Source of the DNA: Clostridium_AT stratigraminis
GTDB taxonomy: Bacteria; Bacillota; Clostridia; Clostridiales; Clostridiaceae
Direction of reading: 5' to 3'
NCBI RefSeq assembly: GCF_045310675.1
Contig: NZ_JBJHZZ010000012.1
Location: 1-64,000 of the forward strand
DNA length: 64,000 nucleotides
In this document: one piece after another, positions 1 to 8,101 of the stretch
How positions within the stretch are numbered: the stretch's first letter is position 1
Layout of the letters: each line of letters starts with the position of its first letter
Translations under genes and position numbers: made by a program
Notes under the pieces: model-generated
What the model saw: only the letters and a program-made list of their open reading frames with translations
Told to the model about the DNA's origin: nothing
The model's database searches: none

Positions 1-82
1 CAGCAGCTTGAAGATGCTTTAAGAAAAACTGCATAAAAAATTCGAGTTTCTGTGTCTACTATATTGACTTAAATCCATATGC

Positions 83-748
83 TTATAAAAGAGCAACACA
101 TAACACTATCAAGGCATCATAAACTCCATGTGCAAAAATTAGTGATAGTGTTGAACAACCTTTAATTTTATCCCTTAACAAGCAAAACATAACCCCCAAC
201 ACCATAGTTGTAAATACTTGAATTATATTGCCTTGAAAAATATGAAACAAACCAAAAACAATTGAAGAAATGATTATTGCAAACCATTTTGAGTTTTTAA
301 TGTCCATCAATTTCTTAAACATATATCCTCGAAAAAAGAACTCCTCTGCTAAAGCAACTCCAAATATTGAATAAAAAAATTCAAATATGAATTGCCATGC
401 CTTTGTATAATGCGTACTTGAAACCATATCTTTTAGCCCACATAAAATAGGAATAACAGTAAAAATAAGGCACATTGCAATTGCAATTCCTATACCACTT
501 AAAATCTGTATAGAAATATTTATTCTTGTAAATCCAATGTCTTTTAATTTTTCCTTATTCTTTAACATAAAAAGCACAGGTATAATCAAAAAAATCCATT
601 GTGTAGAAAACATCAAAAGCATTCTTTCAACAAGTGTAAAATTCATTAAAATATTTTGATTAAACAGAATAACCCCATATAAAATAACAAATTGAAAGAC
701 AGTGGCTATGGCCAATGTAAGTATACTTTTCTGTGTTTTTCCCAACAT
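83..748 (-). CDS. CPBP family intramembrane metalloprotease
   Basis: A 221-residue, very hydrophobic protein with about six membrane segments. It carries the CPBP (Abi) motifs: the EExxxR pair (Glu135, Glu136, Arg140 in AEEFFFRG), FxxxH (His169 in FGLFH) and the later His207 in FAHGVYD. In this family these residues form the metal-dependent active site inside the membrane, as in Rce1-type CAAX proteases. Bacterial members are often linked to bacteriocin self-immunity or cleavage of membrane proteins. The ATG follows a GGGGAG ribosome site by about ten bases. It stands alone, with no bacteriocin genes visible nearby, so its substrate is unknown. Family assignment is firm; the role is inference. 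Confidence 0.88.
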   Translation of the reverse strand: MLGKTQKSILTLAIATVFQFVILYGVILFNQNILMNFTLVERMLLMFSTQWIFLIIPVLFMLKNKEKLKDIGFTRINISIQILSGIGIAIAMCLIFTVIPILCGLKDMVSSTHYTKAWQFIFEFFYSIFGVALAEEFFFRGYMFKKLMDIKNSKWFAIIISSIVFGLFHIFQGNIIQVFTTMVLGVMFCLLRDKIKGCSTLSLIFAHGVYDALIVLCVALL

Positions 749-850
749 CGCTTCATCACTCCCCCTAAAATAAATAATGTTGTTTCATAATATTTTAATC
801 TTGCTTAATAAATATAAAAATGTTAAGCAGCACGCTAACTATTAACTATA

Positions 851-1387
851 CTAATGAATATTATTTTTATTAAGGTAATCAATCATTTCTTTATCTATTT
901 TTTTCATTATTAGGTTGTTGGGTTTACTTAATTGATAATACTTAATAGCATTTGTCTTACAGTTTTCCCTAATATAATTAAGTTCGTTTTGTAAAATAGC
1001 CATTTTATCTAATGCCAATTGTTTAGTATCAAGTATCTCCTTTTCAGATTTTTTATTCTTCAAATCACTAGACATTCTAACTAAATCCATTCTTATCATA
1101 TCTAAATAGGTTAATGGCATACCACTACTAAATATGATTCCATTTAGCAGTACTGTATCCTCAGAAAATTTTGCTGAAGTTTCATCAATATATTCTTTTT
1201 CTGGAATTTTCGTTGAAGAAAGGTCTTCTGAAACAATTTTAAGTTGAATTTGTAACCAGTCAATTTTATTTTCAGCAACTTCACCCTGTATAGTTTTAAT
1301 TTTCGCATTATCTCTGTATTGCAGTGCTACGATAGCAATCAAAATAATAATGATAACTACCAAATATACAGACTTTTTTCCTTTCAT
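851..1387 (-). CDS. Membrane-anchored hypothetical protein
   Basis: I do not recognise this family. The start is taken at the inner ATG (1387), because GGGTGG lies eight bases upstream, rather than at the GTG at 1399. After a few lysines the protein has one strongly hydrophobic N-terminal segment (residues about 6-23, rich in V and I) and then a charged, mostly helical region of about 150 residues ending outside or at the membrane surface. No lipobox or catalytic motif is visible. It lies between the protease and the epimerase on the same strand with gaps of about 50-100 bases, so co-transcription with either is possible but not shown. Confidence 0.65.
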   Translation of the reverse strand: MKGKKSVYLVVIIIILIAIVALQYRDNAKIKTIQGEVAENKIDWLQIQLKIVSEDLSSTKIPEKEYIDETSAKFSEDTVLLNGIIFSSGMPLTYLDMIRMDLVRMSSDLKNKKSEKEILDTKQLALDKMAILQNELNYIRENCKTNAIKYYQLSKPNNLIMKKIDKEMIDYLNKNNIH

Positions 1388-1453
1388 ACAATTATCCACC
1401 CCTTTTTAAGCAATATAAGAATATTCCTTATTGCTAATTCTTTTCAATTAATC

Positions 1454-2251
1454 TTATAAAACATCTCTCACAATTGTATTGATCAAAAGTTTTCTTTTGT
1501 CGTTATTTAAATTATGATATATTTCTTCTTCCTTGTAATCAGGTATAATAAAACTTTCACTAATATTCATTAGCCTTGCTAGAAATATGTTGAAATCATA
1601 ATGATTTACTGGTCGTTCTCCCGATATATTTATTGTTCCTATAGTTTTGCTATATGCAAGTTCTATTATTGCATCTGCAAGGTCTTGTACATTAACAAAG
1701 CTAGAATACATATTTGCTGTTCTTGAATAATATTTACCTGTTTTGGAAATCTCAAGAAGTCCTTTCATTCTCGAATCCATTTTGCCATCATAATCATAAC
1801 CATAGATGCTACCAGGTCTTACAATCACATAATTATCATGTTTCTGTGCAATAATTTCTCCTTCAATTTTGCCATTAATATATTTGGATAAATATTCGTC
1901 AGGCCTACGTCTATGCGGAATTACACTTTCATTCTGGTCTTTTCCTTTTCCTACTGTTGTAGAAACATAAATCAAGCGTACATCTTTTGAAATATTATTA
2001 ACTATCTCATTCATACCTATTTGCGATAAAAGCATTTCTTGTTCCGTATCCATAATGCTCCAGATAATTGTATCTGGCTTAAATGAGAGCAATTTCTTTA
2101 TATCTAATCTATTTAAAACATTAATTTGCAAGAATTCATGATTACTGGACCTACAGCAAGTTCCCCAAATTTCATCATTTGTGCACTCTTTAATTTTCTT
2201 ATATATTGTATTTCCTAAATATCCACTTGCTCCTATTATCAATAATCTCAT
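1454..2251 (-). CDS. NAD-dependent epimerase/dehydratase (RmlD-like SDR)
   Basis: The 265-residue product opens with a Rossmann glycine motif (GASGYLGN, residues 7-14) and has the extended-SDR pattern, with a Ser-Thr stretch (YVSTTVG) and a VRPGSIYGYD segment as in dTDP-4-dehydrorhamnose reductases and related sugar-nucleotide epimerases. The family binds NAD(P)H and acts on nucleotide-linked or other small substrates. A canonical YxxxK active site is less obvious: YLSKYINGK offers a Tyr but the spacing is unusual. The ATG follows AAGGAG. No sugar-nucleotide pathway genes are adjacent, so the substrate is not predicted. Confidence 0.75.
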   Translation of the reverse strand: MRLLIIGASGYLGNTIYKKIKECTNDEIWGTCCRSSNHEFLQINVLNRLDIKKLLSFKPDTIIWSIMDTEQEMLLSQIGMNEIVNNISKDVRLIYVSTTVGKGKDQNESVIPHRRRPDEYLSKYINGKIEGEIIAQKHDNYVIVRPGSIYGYDYDGKMDSRMKGLLEISKTGKYYSRTANMYSSFVNVQDLADAIIELAYSKTIGTINISGERPVNHYDFNIFLARLMNISESFIIPDYKEEEIYHNLNNDKRKLLINTIVRDVL

Positions 2252-2362
2252 TATAATTACTCCTTTTTAAAAATGTACTCACTCTATGTTTCGTCATAAT
2301 ATATTCTAGTGGCAGAAATAAGCATATTCAGAATCTATTTAACTTTTTATTATTATAATTCT

Positions 2363-2890
2363 CTATAACTTTAAGATGTACTCTTTACCTATATATAGGT
2401 TTTTCCCTCTATTACATACATAAGGTATGTCCTTAATATATGTAAATCCTAACTTTTCTAAAACCCTGCCAGAGGCAAGGTTTTCTTTTGCATGCCTGCC
2501 AATTATCTCTTTTACATCCAATTTAACTTTAGCAAATTTTATAATTGCCTGCATTGCTTCTGATGTGTATCCGAATCCCCATGCTTTTTTCCCAAGATTA
2601 TATGCTATTTCAAATTTTGTGTACTCTTCATCAACATAAATCAATCCAGTTCCAAGTAACTCTCCTGTTTCCCTTAATAAAATTGTCCACCTATACCATT
2701 CATCATCATCTATTTTGCTTAGTTCTTTTCTTACCCAGTCAATAGTTTTATTTATCTCATTATGACTTTCCCAAAACATATATTTTGCTACATCAGGGTC
2801 ACTTTCCCAACACTCAAATACATCTTGTACATCTTCTATACAAAATGGTCGCAATACTAATCTATCTGTTTCTAATATTGGAGTTTTCAT
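2363..2890 (-). CDS. GNAT acetyltransferase, RimJ/RimL type
   Basis: The protein begins METDRL-like (LETDRLVLRPF after MKTPI), the usual start of the RimJ/RimL-like Acetyltransf_3 group. It contains the acetyl-CoA loop region (LGKKAWGFGYTSEAM) and the C-terminal ENLASGRVLEKLGF signature. These enzymes transfer acetyl groups from acetyl-CoA to protein N-termini or small amines. The longer reading starts at 2917, but AAAGGGG is placed correctly for the inner ATG at 2890, which also gives the family's normal N-terminus. It is one of four GNAT genes in the first 6 kb; each looks like a separate transcription unit. Substrate unknown. Confidence 0.85.
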   Translation of the reverse strand: MKTPILETDRLVLRPFCIEDVQDVFECWESDPDVAKYMFWESHNEINKTIDWVRKELSKIDDDEWYRWTILLRETGELLGTGLIYVDEEYTKFEIAYNLGKKAWGFGYTSEAMQAIIKFAKVKLDVKEIIGRHAKENLASGRVLEKLGFTYIKDIPYVCNRGKNLYIGKEYILKL

Positions 2891-2994
2891 GCTATATTCC
2901 CCTTTGTTTTGAATCACATTTATGATATACCGTATTATACCAATTATAACATATATAGCATTTACATCATATGCTATGTCCCTACCTAATCTTA

Positions 2995-3029
2995 AATAAA
3001 AAACACCACAAACTTTTACTTGTGGCGTT
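2995..3029 (-). terminator. Rho-independent terminator after GNAT gene
   Basis: A near-perfect ten-base stem (AACACCACAA pairing with TTGTGGCGTT) around an eight-base loop lies just past the stop of the 3047-3472 gene. On the minus strand it runs into a T-rich tract. Confidence 0.8.
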
Positions 3030-3046
3030 CAGTAGACTATTGTGTA

Positions 3047-3472
3047 TTATATTCTTTTTTTCATAAAATATCTTTTGTGTCCCTGAGGGCATTCTTCTAA
3101 AACTCCAAAGATTTCATATCCATGTTTGATATAAAAATCCTTTGCTTGAAAATCAAAGGTATCTAAATGAATTAAATAGCAACCTTTTTCTTTAGCGATT
3201 TTCTCAATTTCTCTTATAAGTTTTGTGCCTAACCCATCTTTTCTATACTCTTCTTTAACCCATAAAGAATCTATATATAAGCAATTCCAACAGTATATCT
3301 TACTCAGTATTCCAGCAATAATCTCACCATTAGTATCTTCAATGACTCTATTTATCCATAAAAATGTGACTACTTGCTTAGGAGGAACTTTAGATAAGTT
3401 GTATTCAACAATTCTATCAATAATAAAATCTGATTCCTTATTATTGCTTTCTGTGATAATGTAATTTTGCAT
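3047..3472 (-). CDS. GNAT acetyltransferase
   Basis: A 141-residue GNAT protein. The acetyl-CoA binding motif A is seen as VKEEYRKDGLGTKLI (the R/Q-x-x-G-x-G/A loop), and the C-terminal half has the usual AKDFYIKHGYEIFGVLE strand. GNATs of this size are commonly single-domain N-acetyltransferases for small molecules or peptides. The ATG is preceded by GAGGTG seven bases upstream, and a clear terminator follows, so the gene appears to be transcribed alone. Its substrate cannot be told from sequence. Confidence 0.83.
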   Translation of the reverse strand: MQNYIITESNNKESDFIIDRIVEYNLSKVPPKQVVTFLWINRVIEDTNGEIIAGILSKIYCWNCLYIDSLWVKEEYRKDGLGTKLIREIEKIAKEKGCYLIHLDTFDFQAKDFYIKHGYEIFGVLEECPQGHKRYFMKKRI

Positions 3473-3653
3473 ATTTACACCTCATATTATTATTGCTTAT
3501 TAATAAAGTAATAGTATCTAGTTGTTACTATTACTTTATAATAATAATAAATGATTTTCTTTTATTTAAGTAGTACCACAAAGGCATAAATATAATAAAC
3601 AAGTGGTCTTATAACTATTTATGGTGAACTTAGAAATGGTCTTTTAATTTTTT

Positions 3654-4556
3654 CTATTTACTAAACCTGCTTGTACCCCATACACCAATTAATATCAAAG
3701 CTGAACCTACCAAATGATAAATACGAAAGCTTTCATTTAAAAATATAACCCCTGCTAATATAGATACTATTGTTGAAATATTTGAAAAGACTGTGGCTTT
3801 TGATGCTTGTAATTTAGCTAGGGAATAATTTAAAAGAAAATATGCAATTATAGATGACACAATTCCAAGATATATTACAGAAGTTAAAAATGTGAAACTA
3901 GTTAAAGGTTTAAAATAAGAACTTATATCTTTGTTTACTAGATGCATAATTATTGATAACCCATTAAAACTCACTGCCCCGGAAATCATCATAAAATAAG
4001 TTATTTCAAAAGCATTAAATTGTTTTGATATTTTTCTAGATATTATACTAAAGAAGGCGGCTGACATCACTGCACCGATCATTAATAACATTCCAAATAG
4101 TGAGCTTCCTGTATCCCCTGAACTATTCATCATTCCAATTATAGCTACACCAATGACAGAAGCAATAATAAATATTGTCTGTTTCATAGTTGGTTTTTCT
4201 TGTAAAAAGTATATACCTAATATAGTTACTGCTATAGGTATGAGTGAAATCATAAGGCCTCCTAAGGAAGAAGCAGTACGCTGAAGTCCATAGGTTTCGA
4301 AAATAAAATAAATTACAGGTTCAAAAAGTGAAAGTAACGCAATCAATCCTAAAGGCTTATTTTTATAGTTTACTTTAATTATCTTGAAAATAATCAATAC
4401 TGACATAACTAGAAAAGCTATCAAAAATCTAAAAGCCACAATTGATATAGGAGTGGCAACACTCAATGCTCTTTTTGTAAATAGAAAACTTAATCCAAAA
4501 ATCATAGAACTTATTATAGCAGCTAAATATGGAAGAATCTTTCCTTTGTTACTCAT
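3654..4556 (-). CDS. EamA/DMT family transporter
   Basis: A 300-residue protein with ten predicted hydrophobic helices in two similar halves, the signature of the drug/metabolite transporter (DMT, EamA) superfamily. The first half shows SMIFGLSFLFTKRAL and the second ends with GVIFLNESFRIYHLVGSALILIGVW, the recurring E-x-x-x-x-x-x-x-G pattern of EamA repeats. Such proteins export metabolites, amino acids or drugs across the cytoplasmic membrane. The start follows AGGGGGATTTAT. No neighbouring biosynthetic gene hints at the cargo. Confidence 0.88.
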   Translation of the reverse strand: MSNKGKILPYLAAIISSMIFGLSFLFTKRALSVATPISIVAFRFLIAFLVMSVLIIFKIIKVNYKNKPLGLIALLSLFEPVIYFIFETYGLQRTASSLGGLMISLIPIAVTILGIYFLQEKPTMKQTIFIIASVIGVAIIGMMNSSGDTGSSLFGMLLMIGAVMSAAFFSIISRKISKQFNAFEITYFMMISGAVSFNGLSIIMHLVNKDISSYFKPLTSFTFLTSVIYLGIVSSIIAYFLLNYSLAKLQASKATVFSNISTIVSILAGVIFLNESFRIYHLVGSALILIGVWGTSRFSK

Positions 4557-4656
4557 ATAAATCCCCCTATGTCTATTTCTTATGCGTACAAGCTATTATA
4601 ACATATGATATGAAAAAAAGCGTGGACTATCGGTCACATCATTAACTAACTCACTT

Positions 4657-4831
4657 TCAGTTGCCAGCCCCAATTTCTAATAAAGAGCTTTTGTTTACTG
4701 ATTTTACATAACTACAAAATCGGGCTCTTTGCTCTATCTTCCACTCTTGCTTTTCAGATAAATTTCTTAGTTTAGCTTCTTGGTTATAATATTTTTTTGA
4801 ATTTATTTTCACTTTGTTTAAACCTACTCAT
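4657..4831 (-). pseudogene. N-terminal remnant of SAM-dependent methyltransferase
   Basis: An ATG with a perfect GGAGGAG site opens MSRFKQSENKFKK, then the frame breaks in a run of seven A's. Removing one A continues as YYNQEAKLRNLSEKQEW and so on to LEIGAGN followed by a stop. LEIGAG is motif I of class I methyltransferases, so this is the first 55 or so codons of such a gene, cut off right after the SAM-binding loop. The rest is missing. The run-length change could be a sequencing artefact, but the truncation is real in this sequence. Confidence 0.75.
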
Positions 4832-4926
4832 ATCTCCTCCATAATTATAAAATATTTATATAACCGAGAATTTAACCCAGAGGGTTATTAAGCAGACATA
4901 TGAGAAAAGGAGAAAAGGAGAATTAA

Positions 4927-5382
4927 TTATATTTCTAATTCCATTATTTCGTTATTCCTTGAAAACCCTTGCCGTTCATAGAAGGCTACTGCTCTTTGGC
5001 TTGGCCAAACAAATAACAATTGAATTTTATTATTTATAGCCCATTGCTTTACTTTTTTCAAAAGTTCTGTTCCTACTCCTCTATTCCTAAATTCAGCCTT
5101 TGTGTGAACATTTGTTACATAACCTATTTCTGCAAATAGGTTTTGCGGCTTTGGTACCTTTCTTATTCTATTTATGTAAATGTTTGAGATAATTATATTA
5201 TTTTCTTCTGCAATCCAATACTCCCAAGTGCTACTTTTAAGATCATTAACTAAAAATAAATTACACTCTTTAATAAAATCTTCTTTAGAAATATCAAATT
5301 GCCCTTCTTCTTCATATTCATGCTCCCATCTCATTTCTGAAAGCATTTGAATGTCACTTTCTTTTGCTAATCTGTATATCAT
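4927..5382 (-). CDS. GNAT acetyltransferase
   Basis: The 151-residue product opens MIYRLAKESDIQMLSEMR, a standard GNAT first strand and helix. It has motif A as KAEFRNRGVGTELLKKV (R-x-x-G-x-G) and a C-terminal AVAFYERQGFSRNNEIMEL. This is a complete single-domain N-acetyltransferase. AAGGAG precedes the ATG. The paralogous GNAT gene at 5483-5890 lies 100 bases upstream on the same strand. Substrate unknown. Confidence 0.85.
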   Translation of the reverse strand: MIYRLAKESDIQMLSEMRWEHEYEEEGQFDISKEDFIKECNLFLVNDLKSSTWEYWIAEENNIIISNIYINRIRKVPKPQNLFAEIGYVTNVHTKAEFRNRGVGTELLKKVKQWAINNKIQLLFVWPSQRAVAFYERQGFSRNNEIMELEI

Positions 5383-5482
5383 ATTACTATCTCCTTATGG
5401 CTATAATTTACGATTGTAAAATAAATTTTATTATTAATTTGAATGCCGTAAGATATGAAAAATATGAATTCACAATTTATAA

Positions 5483-5890
5483 TTATATACTTTTAGTAAA
5501 AATTATCTCTAAAGGTTCATCATTCAATAGTATACTTCCAGAGTCTTTATATCCTAATTTTCTATAAAAATGCTGTGCTTGCTCATTAGATAAGGTCGAG
5601 GTCATAACCAATTCATAGCCTTTACTCTTCATTTTATTTTCCCAAAATTCAACTAATTCTTTTCCAATTCCCTGATTTCTATAGGTTTCATTCAAATAAA
5701 GCATATTCATAAATGGAGTGTTATCCCAAAAATAATTATATCTTAACCAACCTATAACTTTGTTATCTGGGTCTTTTGCTATCAAAATTTCTTTTTCTTT
5801 GAGTTTATTTTTTATTAATTGTTTTGATACATGTCTATCATTATCAAGTATAAATTGAAAATCTGATTCACTTGCATATTCAAATTTCAT
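5483..5890 (-). CDS. GNAT acetyltransferase
   Basis: A single-domain GNAT of about 135 residues, with motif A in LNETYRNQGIGKELVEFW and the C-terminal AQHFYRKLGYKDSGSILL. I place the start at the ATG at 5890 (MKFEYASESDF), which is where the first beta strand of the fold should begin; a GTG at 5905 is in frame and cannot be excluded because the ribosome site is weak. The fold is clear, the substrate is not. It probably belongs to the same accessory group as the GNAT just downstream. Confidence 0.82.
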   Translation of the reverse strand: MKFEYASESDFQFILDNDRHVSKQLIKNKLKEKEILIAKDPDNKVIGWLRYNYFWDNTPFMNMLYLNETYRNQGIGKELVEFWENKMKSKGYELVMTSTLSNEQAQHFYRKLGYKDSGSILLNDEPLEIIFTKSI

Positions 5891-6100
5891 TATTGACACT
5901 CTCACTCTCTATATTTAAGTTTTAATTTCATCAATTACTTTGTCACATTTTCATACAACAGCGACACTTCTTAGATACTACTATCTTATAGTTTCCCATT
6001 ATAGACATCAATTTCATAATATTAACTTAGTTTATATATTTATACACTATTATAATTCTACAATTCCTTAAAATTTTCCTCTTACTCAACAAAATTATAA

Positions 6101-6127
6101 ATAAAAAGCACTAGATTTCTCCAGTGC
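6101..6127 (-). terminator. Terminator after 6181-6483 gene
   Basis: On the minus strand GCACT pairs with AGTGC (with extra inner pairs) and is followed by TTTTTAT. It sits about 55 bases past the stop codon of the next gene upstream. Confidence 0.75.
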
Positions 6128-6157
6128 CCGCAATTACTAGGACTTGCAATTTATAAA

Positions 6158-6180
6158 TCAAAAGGAACCGTCCCTAATGA
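6158..6180. repeat. REP-like motif copy 1
   Basis: AAAAGGAACCGTCCCTAATG abuts the stop codon of the 6181-6483 gene. Close variants occur at 33547-33570 and 35394-35414 in the same orientation, each touching a gene end or a gene relic. I recall similar GGAACCGTCCCT units as common dispersed elements in clostridial genomes. Confidence 0.6.
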
Positions 6181-6483
6181 TTACTTAATTTTTAGTTTAA
6201 CTACTTGTTGTTGTAAGTATATGTATATAGTATCCTCTGTAATTGAGATTTTATCAATATCTTTTAAACTAATATAAATTCCGTGAAAGTCATAGTATGG
6301 CCTTTTTCCGTTTTTATTTATTAACCTAAGTCTTCTTCCATTCTGCTCCTCTAGCAGCTCATAATCAAACTCGTCAATACAGTATACTGTATCAAGTTCG
6401 TAGGCATTTACTATGGCTACTAAATTAGAATTTTTCATATCATCCAGCATCTTAAAAAGATCCTCTAAGGCAATTTGCTTCAT
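6181..6483 (-). CDS. Hypothetical protein, about 100 residues
   Basis: Not recognised. The start is set at the inner ATG (6483; MKQIALEDLF) because GGGGGG lies nine bases upstream. The protein has an N-terminal helix with the acidic LFKMLDDMKNS, then a run of alternating beta-like segments (CIDEFDYELLEEQNGRRLRL, GIYISLKDIDKISI, TIYIYLQQQVVKLKI). This could be a small beta-barrel or LytTR-like fold but no diagnostic motif is seen. It has its own terminator downstream. Confidence 0.6.
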   Translation of the reverse strand: MKQIALEDLFKMLDDMKNSNLVAIVNAYELDTVYCIDEFDYELLEEQNGRRLRLINKNGKRPYYDFHGIYISLKDIDKISITEDTIYIYLQQQVVKLKIK

Positions 6484-6636
6484 AACTTCAATCCCCCCCA
6501 TTCAAACATATCCCTTAATTGCTTACATTTTGTATTGTAATCATGAAGCTAGAAATACCATAACATTTATTTCAGAATAGTACAATATTTTGCTAATGTT
6601 TTAATTCTAGGTTAGTTAGTAAGCTAATAAAGTACT

Positions 6637-6661
6637 AAAGCAGCCTTATATGGCTGCTTTT
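6637..6661 (-). terminator. Stem-loop terminator downstream of 6732-7091
   Basis: A perfect nine-base stem (AAAGCAGCC with GGCTGCTTT) and six-base loop. The T tract is short on both strands, so termination may be partial. Confidence 0.6.
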
Positions 6662-6662
6662 A

Positions 6663-6739
6663 GAGAAAAACATAGCTTGGCTATTAAAATGTATACAAGC
6701 AATAATCACAATTTATATTAAACCTAATATCTTACTTAA
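6663..6739. pseudogene. Fused remnants of flavin reductase and DUF362 genes
   Basis: Bases 6663-6700 match 9541-9578, inside the flavin reductase gene, at roughly nine bases in ten. Bases 6701-6739 match 11794-11832, the 3' end of the DUF362 gene, at a slightly lower level. In the intact locus these two segments are 2.2 kb apart with the lactate permease between them; here they touch. The simplest reading is the scar of a second, deleted copy of that locus. The last bases overlap the stop of the 6732-7091 gene. Confidence 0.65.
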
Positions 6740-7091
6740 GAAAATTATCTTTCTTTTCTATAATAGCCACTGCAGCTGCACAAGCAGGGCAATCACAATA
6801 TTTTTCTCCGTAAGACTTTATTTCCTTTGCATGCGTCGCAATAGCCTTAGCTGTATCTGCTCCGAAAACCTGAATTCCATGATCAGATTCTGCAAAACTA
6901 ATTAAATTGTCAATTGTTGTAACAGCTGCTTCAAGCTCTTCAATATACTTTTTTGTTTCTGCGGTTTCCTCTTCACTTCCGATAGCATCCAACCAGGTCT
7001 GAGCTGCTTTTTTTGCCTCACTGCTACATGAAGATGCACTCATTAATTCCTGTGTTTTTTCAATAACATAATTTAATATTTCTTTATCCAT
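6732..7091 (-). CDS. Small helical CxC/CxxC protein
   Basis: A 119-residue, acidic and largely helical protein ending in a cysteine cluster CDCPACAAAVAII just before a charged tail. A CxCxxC arrangement like this usually binds a metal or forms a redox disulfide. An N-terminal SSCSSEAKKAAQ segment adds one more cysteine. I recall similar clostridial proteins carrying an unreliable 'Hsp90' label; there is no sequence reason to use that name. GAAGGA precedes the ATG. A paralogue's C-terminal end survives as a remnant at 46078-46146, so the gene once had at least two copies. Confidence 0.7.
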   Translation of the reverse strand: MDKEILNYVIEKTQELMSASSCSSEAKKAAQTWLDAIGSEEETAETKKYIEELEAAVTTIDNLISFAESDHGIQVFGADTAKAIATHAKEIKSYGEKYCDCPACAAAVAIIEKKDNFLK

Positions 7092-7210
7092 AATTTATAT
7101 TCCTTCTTTTCAAATTTTTATATATTGTACCATAATTATTTAGCCTTTACAATTCAAATAACATGAATAGAGTTGACTAATCATTCCATTATTTACTGTC
7201 ATTTTTATAG

Positions 7211-7236
7211 ATTGATAAAATGGTTATTTTATCAAT
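7211..7236. other. AT-rich perfect hairpin after hydrolase gene
   Basis: ATTGATAAAAT pairs perfectly with ATTTTATCAAT around a GGTT loop, eight bases past the stop of the 7244-8041 gene. There is no T tract on the minus side, so it may protect the mRNA end rather than terminate. Confidence 0.5.
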
Positions 7237-7243
7237 TATTTTG

Positions 7244-8041
7244 CTATTTACCTACACTATCAATTAATTCTTTAATAAAATCAATCACTACTTGAGGTTT
7301 ATCATTCTGTATGAAATGTCCACTGTCTTTAACTAAAATATGTTTACTATTCTTAGACAAGCTTGACAAGTTATCTTGAAAAGCAGCCGGTTGTGTGGAT
7401 GTGAGGACAGCTATTGGAATATTCCTTAATGCGTCCTTTTTTCTTATTTCATCTAATTGCTTGGCACTTTGCATAACATCAAACTTAGGTTCTGAACTAT
7501 CTAAATTTCTATTTAATTGTTCTAAGTCAGTTGCGGTCAAACCATCAAATTGATATTCATGCGTACTATCAACAAATACAATACCCACCACTTCATTAGG
7601 ATATGTACCAGCGAATAATCTTGCATTAAAGCCTCCAATTGAATGTGCTACTATAATATATGGGCCTTTAACTTTTGCATTAGTTAAAAGAGTATGCAGC
7701 TCATGAACTTGGTCTAAACTGGTTCTTGGTAATTTGCTTATATCGCTATTTCCAAGTCCTGCTCTATCATAAGAAAATGTTCTTGCAATTTTCGAGATTT
7801 CAGGTTGTACTAACGACCAGGTGCTGTTGGTGTAACCTAGTCCTGCTTCAAATATAACAGTTGGAGTTCCTTTTCCATAACAATTAACATTTAGACTATA
7901 TCCTCCAATATCAACTTTTCCATTTATAGTTCTTGTAGCAAATGTATCTTCTCTATGTTTTAATACCCCTATTACTATACAGATTATTAGCAAAAGAATT
8001 ACTATCAGTGTTAATTTTATTTTTTTACTTTTAATATCCAT
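7244..8041 (-). CDS. Membrane-anchored alpha/beta hydrolase
   Basis: The protein starts with a charged patch (MDIKSKKIK) and one hydrophobic segment (residues about 9-27), then an alpha/beta hydrolase domain on the outside. The nucleophile elbow is VAHSIGG (Ser134), an acid candidate lies in VFVDST (Asp158), and the catalytic His is in KDSGHFIQ near residue 245; the oxyanion segment FEAGLGYT is also present. This matches lipase/esterase-like or peptidase-like family members tethered to the membrane. The ATG at 8041 is preferred over the TTG at 8047 because GGGGGG lies seven bases upstream. It is driven by a well-formed promoter flanked by a perfect inverted repeat. Confidence 0.85.
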   Translation of the reverse strand: MDIKSKKIKLTLIVILLLIICIVIGVLKHREDTFATRTINGKVDIGGYSLNVNCYGKGTPTVIFEAGLGYTNSTWSLVQPEISKIARTFSYDRAGLGNSDISKLPRTSLDQVHELHTLLTNAKVKGPYIIVAHSIGGFNARLFAGTYPNEVVGIVFVDSTHEYQFDGLTATDLEQLNRNLDSSEPKFDVMQSAKQLDEIRKKDALRNIPIAVLTSTQPAAFQDNLSSLSKNSKHILVKDSGHFIQNDKPQVVIDFIKELIDSVGK

Positions 8042-8055
8042 AATCAATCCCCCCT

Positions 8056-8101
8056 GTTTGCAATAATCATATTATATTGCGTATTGTTAAATATTGCAAA
8101 C
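8056..8101 (-). promoter_or_regulatory. Promoter bracketed by a perfect inverted repeat
   Basis: On the minus strand TTGCAA (8094-8099) and TATAAT (8071-8076) are separated by exactly 17 bases, a good sigma-A promoter for the hydrolase. The -35 box lies inside GTTTGCAAT (8093-8101), whose exact inverted copy ATTGCAAAC reappears at 8056-8064 between the -10 box and the ribosome site. This looks like a pair of operator half-sites. Confidence 0.65.
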
